From Gammaproteobacteria bacterium (GTDB taxonomy: Bacteria; Pseudomonadota; Gammaproteobacteria; Burkholderiales; Rhodocyclaceae), in the NCBI GenBank assembly GCA_018824085.1, contig JAHJHI010000047.1, forward strand, positions 117,313 to 181,312: a stretch of 64,000 nucleotides of DNA, read 5' to 3'. The notes under the pieces are model-generated. The model did no database searches. It was not told where the DNA came from and saw nothing but the letters and a program-made list of their open reading frames with translations. Shown here one piece after another: positions 50,904 to 59,081 of this stretch (positions within the stretch are counted from its first letter, which is position 1; every line of letters starts with the position of its first letter). Made by a program: the position numbers and the translations under genes.

Positions 50904-51409
50904 CTCTCAAGCCACAAACCGTCCACCAGATGGGGGCAACTCCAGCCGGCCTGATCGACGAGTTGTTCCAGCTGCCGTTTGCGCTCTGCTGTACCGATTT
51001 CGTACTGGACGAGCTGAAGGACTTCGATCATGCCGCCCTGCTTGCGCGAGGCCTGATCGTCGAGGGGATGGACGGAACGGCAATCGTCGAACTGCACAGC
51101 ATGATGATCGAGCACAACAACAGTTCCCTGCCTGATGTCTCCTGCTACTTTCTGGCTCGGCAGACCGCGCGACCGCTGCTCACCGGGGATGGCCGACTGA
51201 GAAAGCAGGCGCAGAAGGACGGCCTGGAAGTACATGGCGCGCTATGGCTTCTGGATCGTCTGGTCGAGCACGCGGTGATCCCGCCGGCTCGCGCCGCCGA
51301 CTGTCTTGAACTCATGTTGCGAAGGAACGCGCGTTTGCCACATGTCGAATGCCAGGCTCGACTGAAGCAGTGGCGCGGGTAGATTGAAAGCCGGTTTTCT
51401 ATAAACATC

Positions 51410-52419
51410 ATGAGCGAACTGATTCTCTACACCACCGAAGACGGGCGCAGCCAGATCAGGCTGCGTGCCAAGGATCAGACCGTATGGCTCACGCAGCGGG
51501 AAATGGCCGAGCTGTTCGATGTGACGACTGACAATGTCGGCCTGCATCTGAAGAACATCTTTGAAGATGGGGAGTTGAGTCGCGAGGCAACTACCGAGGA
51601 TTCCTCGGTAGTTCAGATCGAAGGTTCGCGCGAGGTGCGGCGCACGGTCACGCTCTACAACCTCGACGCCATCCTGGCCGTGGGCTATCGGGTGCGCTCA
51701 CCGCGCGGGGTGCAGTTCCGCCGCTGGGCGTCCACGGTGCTCAAGGAGTATCTGCTCAAGGGCTTCGTGCTGGATGACGAGCGTCTGAAGAATCCGGATG
51801 ACCGCCCCGACCACTTCGATGAAATGCTGGCGCGCATCCGGGACATCCGTGCCTCGGAGAAGCGCTTCTACCAGAAGGTGCGCGACCTGTTTGCCCTGAG
51901 CAGCGACTACGACAAGAGCGACCAGGCGACGCAGACTTTCTTCGCCACCGTACAGACCTGCTGCTGTACGCCGTCACGCAGCAGACCGCAGCCGAGCTGA
52001 TCACGGCGCGCGCCAACCCCGACGATCGACACTTCGGCCTGTTGAACTGGCAGGGCGTCCGGGTGCGCAAGCAGGACATCCTGGTCGCCAAGAACTACCT
52101 GACCGAAGACGAGATCGACACGCTGAACCGTCTGGTGGTGATCTTTCTGGAAACGGCCGAACTGCGCACCAAGCGTCGCGAGGAAATCTGGATGAGCTTC
52201 TGGCGCCAGAACGTGGATCAGATCATCGCCGGCAACGGCTTTCCGGTGCTCACGCATGCGGGCAAGGTGCGCCACGCGCAGATGGAGCGCACCACGAGCG
52301 CGCTTTACGACGACTACGACCAGCGCCGCAAACAGGACGAGGTGCGCCAGGCCGACGAACAGGACGAAGCCGAATTGCAGGCATTGGAAAACACCCTGAA
52401 GAAACGCCCGAAACCATGA
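51410..52419 (+). pseudogene. RhuM-family protein gene, frameshifted
   Basis: Two frames together give a full RhuM-like protein of about 335 residues. The first (51410 to a TGA at 51998-52000) has YTTEDGRSQIRLRAKDQTVWLTQREMAELF and GVQFRRWASTVLKEYL. Near 51955, at QTFFATVQ, the coding sense moves to another frame (LLLYAVTQQTAAELI ... NWQGVRVRKQDILVAKNYL) that runs to 52419. One missing base at about 51955-51957 explains this. RhuM proteins are common in mobile islands; their role is not established. Could also be a sequencing error. Confidence 0.8.
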
Positions 52420-52449
52420 TCGAACACGACCGGAAACGAAGGTGTCAAT

Positions 52450-52728
52450 TTGCTCGACAGGTTTCGGAGAAGCGTGAGCTTGGAGCAACGCCTGAAAGAC
52501 TTTCCGGCCGCGATGCTGGAGGAGTACGAGGTGGAGGCGCAGCCTCCGGATGAGTTCATCGCGCATCTGATCGATCTGAACCCGGCATGGGTGCTCGCGG
52601 CGGTGGCAAGACATCGCGCCAGCCTGAAAAGTCCGTCGAAGTCTCGGGATGATTATCTCGACACGCTGCTTCAGCAGGGCTTGCCGGAAACAGTGTCGCA
52701 ATTGCGGCAGCGGGCGATAGCCTTCTGA
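52450..52728 (+). pseudogene. C-terminal remnant of a second PIN-domain toxin gene
   Basis: About 92 codons (only a TTG at 52450 is available as a start). The product, with DFPAAMLEEYEVEAQPPDEFIAHLIDLNPAWV and ASLKSPSKSRDDYLDTLLQQGLPETV, looks like the C-terminal half of a family of PIN-domain proteins found with HTH antitoxins; the catalytic N-terminal half is absent. It follows the RhuM gene by 30 bp. I judge it non-functional. Confidence 0.6.
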
Positions 52729-52954
52729 CTGGATCGGATTTGCGGGTTGCCCCCTGAATGAACGTCCGCCCCCCTTTCATTTCTGAAGATCGGGTCGAGC
52801 ATGTCCTCATGCGCGCCTGCGGCAATGGCGCAACGGATTGCAGAACACAGCCAGTCTTGAAGCCGATGCGAACGCTCATGCGGCAAAATGCGCTCCCGAC
52901 GCTAGGCTCCGGTGAGCCTGTGCGTGACGGAAAACGACAAGACAAGGAATCCAG

Positions 52955-53290
52955 ATGAGCGGCCTGCCCCCCTGCCCGCAATGCAGTTCCGAATACACCT
53001 ACGAAGATGGCGCAATGCTCGTCTGCCCCGAGTGCGCCCACGAGTGGAGCCGTGACGGCGCCGCGGCGGACGACGCGCGCGTCTGGAAGGACGCGCATGG
53101 CAACGTGCTGCAGAACGGTGACGCGGTGACCGTCATCAAGGACCTGAAGGTCAAGGGCAGCTCGTCCGTCGTGAAGGTGGGCACCAAGGTGAAGAACATC
53201 CGCCTGGTCGAGGGCGATCACGACATCGACTGCAAGATCGACGGCTTCGGCTCCATGCAGCTCAAGTCGGAATTCGTGAAGAAGGCCTGA
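52955..53290 (+). CDS. yjdM: YjdM/PhnA-family zinc-ribbon protein
   Basis: 111 residues. N-terminal zinc ribbon with CPQC and CPECAHEW, then the PhnA beta domain ([27 protein letters not shown]; the end is SEFVKKA). Called PhnA for historical reasons; no phosphonate genes are here and its role is unclear. It stands alone at the right edge of the degenerate region; the 226 bp before it hold no gene I can support. Confidence 0.93.
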   Translation: MSGLPPCPQCSSEYTYEDGAMLVCPECAHEWSRDGAAADDARVWKDAHGNVLQNGDAVTVIKDLKVKGSSSVVKVGTKVKNIRLVEGDHDIDCKIDGFGSMQLKSEFVKKA

Positions 53291-53558
53291 TTGCTCGGTT
53301 GACGGCAAACCGTTACCACATCTGCGTTCGTGAAGATGCTGGACGACACCGTCAATGGGCTGTCCGGGACGTGAATTCCGCATCGCACCGATCCAGATTC
53401 GAAAACGCTTTTAATATTGTTCGTCATATGAGTTCGGCCTCACTTGTACCCATTCTCCGGACCACGGATGGCATGGAGACATGGCCTCCGGGCATGAACT
53501 TTCCGGAAGAACTGGTCAAGGTGGTGTCGGGGCCGTGTTTGCATACGAGGAACAAGAC

Positions 53559-54416
53559 ATGAACAAGCCCTTTTCATTGCGCATCTTCGTTGTCGACGGC
53601 GACCCGGAGGGTTTGCGCGTAGTCGAGCGTTCGAACTGGATCGGCCGGGCGCTGATGTTTCCACGCACGCTTCTGCCACAGGTGAAACAGCGAGATGAAC
53701 TGAAGCAGACCGGCGTCTATCTGTTGATCGGCCCGCGCGAAGACGGCGAGGGCGATCTGCTCTACATCGGCGAAGGCGACCCGGTGCGATCACGGCTGGA
53801 GAGCCACTACGTGCAGAAGGATTTCTGGACGCGCGCAATCTGCTTCATCGCGGCGCCGGGCCAGCTCAACAAGGCACATGTGCAGTTTCTGGAAGCCAAT
53901 CTGATCAGGATGGCGAACGCCGGAAAGCGTGTGCCGCTGGACAACGGCAATCAGCCGCTGGAGCCCAGTCTGTCGGAAGCCGATCGCGCCGACATGCTGG
54001 TGTTTCTGGAAAACATGCTCGGCATGCTGCCAGTGATGGGCGTGCATGCGTTTGAACAAGGCTCGGCAAATGCCGAGCGGCAGCCTGTTCGGCGGTTGCG
54101 GTTGACCGGGAAAGGACTGAGCGCAACCGGCCATGAAGAAAGCCGTGGTTTCGTGGTGGACATGAACTCGATGGCCGTATTGCTGCACTTGTCGTCGTTG
54201 TCGGCGACGATCCGGGACCTCAGGCGCGAACTGACCGATAACGGTGTGCTCGTTCCATCCGGAAGTGGTTACCGGTTTTCGCAGGACTATGTATTCAGTT
54301 CTCCGTCGCTTGCAGCGGCGGTGATTCTGGGTCGTGCGGCGAACGGACGCATCGAATGGAAAGATGCGCGCGGGAAAACATTGAAAGAACTACAGGCGGA
54401 AGAAGCTTCATCATGA
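53559..54416 (+). CDS. GIY-YIG nuclease family protein with C-terminal DUF4357
   Basis: 285 residues from ATG 53559. GIY-YIG core: GVYLLIG (52-58) and LYIGEGDPVRSRL (68-80), with further catalytic-type residues and EANL near 125. The C terminus (RIEWKDARGKTLKEL) is a DUF4357 tail. Such proteins occur in defence islands and near restriction systems, but no target is known. Coupled by ATGA to a NERD-domain gene. The 268 bp upstream contain an AT-rich promoter-like stretch (about 53407-53430). Confidence 0.87.
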   Translation: MNKPFSLRIFVVDGDPEGLRVVERSNWIGRALMFPRTLLPQVKQRDELKQTGVYLLIGPREDGEGDLLYIGEGDPVRSRLESHYVQKDFWTRAICFIAAPGQLNKAHVQFLEANLIRMANAGKRVPLDNGNQPLEPSLSEADRADMLVFLENMLGMLPVMGVHAFEQGSANAERQPVRRLRLTGKGLSATGHEESRGFVVDMNSMAVLLHLSSLSATIRDLRRELTDNGVLVPSGSGYRFSQDYVFSSPSLAAAVILGRAANGRIEWKDARGKTLKELQAEEASS

Positions 54417-55327
54417 TGAGCGGACTTTCGATGCAGATTGGCATTGCGCTTCTGGTGATCGGCCCGATGCTGGCAGGTGTGTTCATAGCCGGCTTTCTGC
54501 TTCGGCGCAGGAAAGCGCAAGTGCGCGCGAGACGGAAGTCGCCGATCGGGTTCGACCTTCTTCGTCCGCCCGGTCACAGCCTGGGGGAAAGGATCGAACT
54601 CCTCCGGGAAGACGTCTCGGAAAAGTTGATTTGGCTGATGCTCCTGCCCACCACAACGATTGCGCTGTACTTTGGCCAGATCGCGTTACTCGGCGATGGA
54701 ATGACGACATCGCGCACAGCCCCGATCTTTGGTGTCGCTGCCGCGGCCGGCGTTGCCTACTGCGTCAGGCAACTACTCAGGACGGCGACCGAACTGGACC
54801 GTCTCAAGGCGGGGTATGACGCCGAGCTTGCAGTCGGTCAGGAGCTCAACCAACTGATGCGTCAGGGTGCCTGGGTGTTTCACGATCTGCCCGGCGAGCA
54901 ATTCAATATCGACCACGTCGTCGTTGCATCACAAGGCGTGTTTGCAGTGGAGACGAAGGGCTACACGAAAAAGGCGGAAGGCGACGGCAAGAAGAACGCA
55001 ACGGTCGTGTTTGACGGGAGCAAGCTCACGTTTCCCACCTACTCGACAACGACGCCACTTGATCAGGCAGCCCGACAGGCAAAATGGCTTGCCGAATGGT
55101 TGTCCAGTGCGACGGGTACGCGTGTGGGTGCGATACCGGTTCTCGCCCTGCCCGGCTGGTTCGTGAGACCCGATGGTGAAGGTCCGGTGATCGTCTTGAG
55201 TGGCCGCATGCTGCACCTCCTTCTCGACCGGCGACCGTCGCAATCGCTCTCGGAGCAGACCATTCAGCAAATCGTCCATCAGCTCGGCCAACGCTGTCGC
55301 GACGTGAAACCGCATTATTCGCGATAG
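54413..55327 (+). CDS. Membrane-anchored NERD-domain (nuclease-related) protein
   Basis: 304 residues. One membrane segment at 8-30 and a pair at about 71-94 and 104-118, then a cytosolic NERD domain: VGQE (141-144), NIDH with Asp167, and VETKGY with Glu180 and Lys182, i.e. the D...ExK nuclease core. The C-terminal part (VGAIPVLALPGWFV; GRMLHLLL) is typical of NERD proteins. Its start overlaps the GIY-YIG stop, so the two putative nucleases are made together. Confidence 0.87.
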   Translation: MMSGLSMQIGIALLVIGPMLAGVFIAGFLLRRRKAQVRARRKSPIGFDLLRPPGHSLGERIELLREDVSEKLIWLMLLPTTTIALYFGQIALLGDGMTTSRTAPIFGVAAAAGVAYCVRQLLRTATELDRLKAGYDAELAVGQELNQLMRQGAWVFHDLPGEQFNIDHVVVASQGVFAVETKGYTKKAEGDGKKNATVVFDGSKLTFPTYSTTTPLDQAARQAKWLAEWLSSATGTRVGAIPVLALPGWFVRPDGEGPVIVLSGRMLHLLLDRRPSQSLSEQTIQQIVHQLGQRCRDVKPHYSR

Positions 55328-55430
55328 GCCCGAACCGCAGAGATAATCCGTTGCAACGCGTGCGGACGCGATCGGCACTGGCGCGATCCCGCCGTCTCGC
55401 GTTCGGAACGCGCGCGCGAAGTGCCGGCCG

Positions 55431-56534
55431 TCACGGCACCTCGCGCAGCCGGTATCGGCTTACCAGTCCATGCTCGTCGAAGTGGACGATCAGTTCATGG
55501 CTGCCGTGCACGCTGTTTATCAGATCAATGGCGTCGGCGATGTCGCCGATGACCGGAATGAAACTGATGGCGAGCGGTGTTTCCTGCGGTTTGTCGCTGT
55601 ATATCCAGGTTTCCCGGGAGCCGTCCCGGACGCTTTCGGCTGGCGCTCCCCAGGCTGCTTGCACGTCCGCGCGCGACGTCTTTCCCGGTATCAGGTGCAA
55701 GGGCGGCTTGTTCCCGAATTCAACGCTGCGGTCCGTGGGTGCGGACGGGGCTGTCGCGTGTGACGCTTCGGCGCCGGCTGGCCGCGCGATTTCGCGTATC
55801 GCTGCGATGACGGCATCGGGCGCTTCGGTCTGGATGTAGTGGCTTGATTCCCGGACCATGTCCACATCCGGCGCACCGGCCATGCGCGCCCAGTCGCGGG
55901 CGAGCGCCAGCCGGCTCCGTTCGTACTGTGGATTGGCCATGGGCGCGGGGCGGCCGCTGACGAGCACCCTGGCCGGCCGGGTGAGCGGCGTGCCGGTTTC
56001 CAGTGTGTCGAGGCATGCCGTCTGATCGTCGAATTCACGCGCCCTGATGCGGCGCCACGCCAGCGCCTTCATGCCCTTGATGAGCGCGGCGCCCTCCGGG
56101 GCGTGCTGCTGAACGATTTCCCAGTTGCGCGGATGGGTGGGGTCCACCAGCACGATGCCGGCCACGTCCGCCGGATAGAGCTTCGCGTAGGCGTACTGGT
56201 ACAGGCCGCCGAGCGAATGACCGACGAGCAGATACGGTGGCTGCAGGCCGACGGCGCGCAGCAGTGCGCGTTGCTCGGTGGCGATGGTGCAGGGATCGCG
56301 CGGCCCTTCGACCGACGGGTTCGCGCCGGTGCCGGGCCGGTCAAGCGCGAATACCGTGAATTCGCCGGCCAGCGCGTGTGCCACCGGGTCCCAGATTTCC
56401 TTGCCGTCGCCCAGACCGGCCTGAAACACCACGGCCGGCGTTCCGCTGCCCGCCCGGCTGTACGTCGGCCCGGTTTCCGTGACCGACGCACAGCCGGCCA
56501 GGAAAGCCGCCAGCGGAAACGCCATGCGCGTCAT
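55431..56534 (-). CDS. Lipoprotein alpha/beta hydrolase with C-terminal SmpA/OmlA-like domain
   Basis: 367 residues from ATG 56534 (TGATG overlap with the upstream gene). Lipobox FLAGC near residue 15; alpha/beta-hydrolase core with AGLGDGKEIWDPV, the nucleophile elbow GHSLGG and a Ser-Asp-His triad (His in RESSHYIQTEAPD). The last 100 residues (LIPGKTSRADVQAAWGAP ... ETWIYSD) resemble the SmpA/OmlA outer-membrane lipoprotein fold. Substrate unknown. Co-transcribed with the serine hydrolase gene before it. Confidence 0.8.
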   Translation of the reverse strand: MTRMAFPLAAFLAGCASVTETGPTYSRAGSGTPAVVFQAGLGDGKEIWDPVAHALAGEFTVFALDRPGTGANPSVEGPRDPCTIATEQRALLRAVGLQPPYLLVGHSLGGLYQYAYAKLYPADVAGIVLVDPTHPRNWEIVQQHAPEGAALIKGMKALAWRRIRAREFDDQTACLDTLETGTPLTRPARVLVSGRPAPMANPQYERSRLALARDWARMAGAPDVDMVRESSHYIQTEAPDAVIAAIREIARPAGAEASHATAPSAPTDRSVEFGNKPPLHLIPGKTSRADVQAAWGAPAESVRDGSRETWIYSDKPQETPLAISFIPVIGDIADAIDLINSVHGSHELIVHFDEHGLVSRYRLREVP

Positions 56535-58330
56535 CACGAGGCGGCCGCCCCGGTGGCGCGCTGAAACACCATGCCCGCGTAGTGCAGACGTTCGCCGTCA
56601 TGCCCCGCCCTGACATGCACCGTGTCCCCGCGCCCCCGGCCGAGGCCCCGAATGACGGCTTCGTCGTCGCCCACGGGCGCCAGCGCGAGCTTCTGGATGC
56701 CTTCGGCAGCGGTCGACACCGCCACGAGAAAGCCGTCTTCCAGTGCGAGCTCCGTGACGCCGATGCGCCCGGCGAGGAAGGCATCGCCGCCGACGTAGCG
56801 GTAGGTGCCCAGTCGGGCCCGCCATGCCTCGGGGACCGGCACGGCCGCCATCCTCTCGCCGGCGACGAAGAAGCCGCCGGATTGTCTGGCCAGCAACACC
56901 TCGCGGCCCGAAATCGAGGCAAGGGTGAATGCAAGTTCGCCGAGCGGGCCGATGCTGACCGGAAACAGCCCGAGGATGCGGTACTCCAGACCCAGGTAGC
57001 CGTCGGGGCGCGGCCTCACGTCCAGTTGCCGGTCGCCGATGCGCAGCTGCAGGCGGTCGCCGTCCCGCCGTATCTCCGCGAATCCGGTCGGCGTGTCATA
57101 GAATCCGGCGATCGCCTCCGGCCGCGCGGGCGGAAAGCGCGGGTCTGCCTGAGCAGGTATCGGGCCGGTCGGCTGGCGGATGCCGGTCTTTACTTCCAGC
57201 AGCAGTCCGAGGGCCGTGCCGGCGAGCCGGTTCACCAGACGCGCGGCGTTCGCCGAATTGGACAGCACGGCGACGGCGAGCCGGTGTTCCGGAAGAAGCA
57301 TGAGTGCCGAGTGGTGGTGGAGCGTGCCGCCGTCGTGGGACAGCACCGGCCCGCCACCGCGCACCGCATCCGGCGCGAAGTGCCAGCCGAGCCCGACGCG
57401 CAGGTCCGCGTCCAGCGCGCAGCCGGCATTTTGCGGGCGGGCCATTTCGGCGAGGCTGGCCGGGCCGAGCACGCGCCCGCCCGCCATGTCGCCTTGCGCG
57501 AATATCATGCGGGCCAGTTGCAGCAGCTCGGGCGCGCTCGTGTTCAGGCCACCGGCCGGGCTGTCGCGCAAGGCGGGTTCGTTCCCGGCATGGCCCTGCG
57601 CGTCGTAGGCCTGCGTATCGCCGGGCGGGCGCGTATCGAAAGCGGAATTTTCCATGCCCAGCGGCAGCAGCAGCCGTTCGCGCATGTGGCGTTCAAAGGG
57701 CATGCCGGCGATCCGCTCGATTGCCGCGCCGAGCAGGGAGAACCCCAGGTTCGAATAGGCGTGGATGAAATCAGGCGGGAAGGCACGGTATTCGTCATGC
57801 ATTGCCGTCACCAGCGACGGGAAGTGCAGCGGGTTGTCGCGCCACATGCCTTCGATGCGGTCCGACGGAAGCCCGGAATGATGTGTCATGAGCATGCGCG
57901 GCGTGATGGCGGCGACGGCCGGTCCGCGCGTCCGGATCGAGAAATCCGGGAGTACGTCTGTCAGCGGCGCGTCGAGGTCCAGCGTGCCCGCCTCGACCAT
58001 CTGCATCGCCGCCGCCACGGTAAATACCTTGGAGATGGAACCCGCGCGATAGCGTGTGTGTGCGGCCGCCGGCCGCCCGGCCGCCTTGTCGGCCACGCCG
58101 AAGCCCTCGGCATGGATCAGGCGCTGGCCGTCCAGCAGGGCGATACTCAGACCCGCGATGCCGGCGTCGTCCATCTCGCGGCGAATCAATGCGCCCAGCC
58201 ACTTGATCGCCGCGTCATGCCCGCCCCGCCCGAAGGTGTCGGGGCGTGGCGGCGCCGTGCCGCAGGCGGGCAGCAGCGGCGCGATGGTTGTGGCGGCCAG
58301 CGCCCTGAGTGCGCTACGACGGTCGGTCAT
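56534..58330 (-). CDS. Serine hydrolase, beta-lactamase/DD-peptidase (class C-like) family
   Basis: 598 residues from ATG 58330 with GGGAG upstream; the open frame beyond it belongs to the divergent regulator region. Signal peptide with a possible lipobox (LLPACG). Catalytic motifs: SISK (98-101), YSN (192-194) and SHDGG near 320, which replaces KTG. The second half is a lipocalin-like C-terminal region (GFYDTPTGFAEI). Such proteins are esterases or peptidases of the envelope more often than true beta-lactamases. Divergent from the response regulator at 58416. Confidence 0.88.
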   Translation of the reverse strand: MTDRRSALRALAATTIAPLLPACGTAPPRPDTFGRGGHDAAIKWLGALIRREMDDAGIAGLSIALLDGQRLIHAEGFGVADKAAGRPAAAHTRYRAGSISKVFTVAAAMQMVEAGTLDLDAPLTDVLPDFSIRTRGPAVAAITPRMLMTHHSGLPSDRIEGMWRDNPLHFPSLVTAMHDEYRAFPPDFIHAYSNLGFSLLGAAIERIAGMPFERHMRERLLLPLGMENSAFDTRPPGDTQAYDAQGHAGNEPALRDSPAGGLNTSAPELLQLARMIFAQGDMAGGRVLGPASLAEMARPQNAGCALDADLRVGLGWHFAPDAVRGGGPVLSHDGGTLHHHSALMLLPEHRLAVAVLSNSANAARLVNRLAGTALGLLLEVKTGIRQPTGPIPAQADPRFPPARPEAIAGFYDTPTGFAEIRRDGDRLQLRIGDRQLDVRPRPDGYLGLEYRILGLFPVSIGPLGELAFTLASISGREVLLARQSGGFFVAGERMAAVPVPEAWRARLGTYRYVGGDAFLAGRIGVTELALEDGFLVAVSTAAEGIQKLALAPVGDDEAVIRGLGRGRGDTVHVRAGHDGERLHYAGMVFQRATGAAAS

Positions 58331-58415
58331 GAAAATCTCCCTGCAAACGAATGCGGGCAGTCTGCGTGATGCAAGCTTTGGCAAAGCCAAAGGTCGACGC
58401 CCCTGGAATTTCACC

Positions 58416-59081
58416 ATGCACATATTGATCATCGAAGACGACATCGACCTCGGGCCGGCAATACTGGCCGCGCTGAAACAGGCGGGAATGACCGGTGTGT
58501 GGGTGCGGCGGCTTGGCGACGCCGCCGCCTTCGTCGAAGAACAGCCGGATTGCGTGCTGCTCGACCTCGGGCTGCCGGACGGCGACGGCCTGGCATTCCT
58601 GGCCGGTCTGCGCGGCCGGGGGATTGCCGTGCCGGTCATCGTCATCACCGCGCGCACCGCGCTGGAGGACCGCCTCGTCGGTCTGGACGGCGGCGCGGAC
58701 GACTTCCTGGTCAAGCCCGTCATCATGGCGGAGCTGATTTCCCGCGTCGGTGCCGTGGTCAGGCGCTCCGCCCGGCAGGCCGGCGAGCGCTGGACGTTCG
58801 GCGAACTCGCGCTGGAGCCCCGTTCCTTCAGGGCCTGGCTGAACGGCGCGGCACTGGATCTGTCGCCACGCGAATTCCGCCTGCTGGTGGAACTGGCGCG
58901 CAGCCCGGAATGCGTCGTGTCGAAAAGCACCCTGGGGCAACGCATGGAACCGCTGGGTGATCCGCTCGACAGCGCCACCATGGAGGTGCATCTGTCGAAC
59001 CTGCGCCGCAAGATCGGCGCGGGCCGGATCCGCACCGTGCGCGGCGTCGGCTATCAACTGGTGGTGGGGGAGGGTGCGTGA
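58416..59081 (+). CDS. OmpR-family response regulator
   Basis: 221 residues. Receiver domain with IIEDD, phospho-acceptor Asp50 (VLLDLGLPDGDG) and the conserved Lys in FLVKPV, then a winged-helix DNA-binding domain (LSPREFRLLVEL, TVRGVGYQLV). Start at ATG 58416; the 85 bp to the divergent serine hydrolase gene should hold promoters for both. Overlaps the sensor gene by four bases. Confidence 0.95.
   Translation: MHILIIEDDIDLGPAILAALKQAGMTGVWVRRLGDAAAFVEEQPDCVLLDLGLPDGDGLAFLAGLRGRGIAVPVIVITARTALEDRLVGLDGGADDFLVKPVIMAELISRVGAVVRRSARQAGERWTFGELALEPRSFRAWLNGAALDLSPREFRLLVELARSPECVVSKSTLGQRMEPLGDPLDSATMEVHLSNLRRKIGAGRIRTVRGVGYQLVVGEGA

Larger units (their letters stand above)
49570..50944 (+). 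mobile_element. IS3-family insertion sequence, complete, 1375 bp
   Basis: Ends TG...CA with terminal inverted repeats: the left starts TGAAGTTGCCCC, the right (read inward) TGGAGTTGCCCC; over 24 bp (49570-49593 and 50921-50944) 19 positions match. Target duplication GCC at 49567-49569 and 50945-50947. It contains two frames, OrfA (broken by TGA) and OrfB with a DDE integrase core, in the overlapping arrangement usual for IS3 elements. Inserted in a PIN gene in the same orientation. Confidence 0.92.
49516..51382 (+). pseudogene. PIN-domain nuclease gene interrupted by an IS3-family element
   Basis: The first 18 codons (MSRIYISDTNIWIDFNNA) lie at 49516-49569; the rest is at 50945-51382. Removing the IS and one copy of the 3-bp duplication rejoins the frame exactly (NNA-GLIDELFQLPFAL) into a protein of about 160 residues. 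PIN acidic residues are visible in SDTNIWID, TDFVLDELKD and LTGDGRLRKQA. The right half (VSCYFLARQTARPLLTGDGRL) is typical of VapC-like RNases. It was co-directional with, and 11 bp after, the HTH-ImmA gene. As it stands the toxin should be inactive. Confidence 0.88.

Noticed and set aside
53299..53562. 87-codon frame between yjdM and the GIY-YIG gene
   Set aside because: Only a TTG start without ribosome-binding site, no recognisable sequence, and it overlaps the next start.
56534..59035. An 833-codon minus-strand frame
   Set aside because: Only 56534-58330 encodes the serine hydrolase; the extension is antisense to the response regulator.
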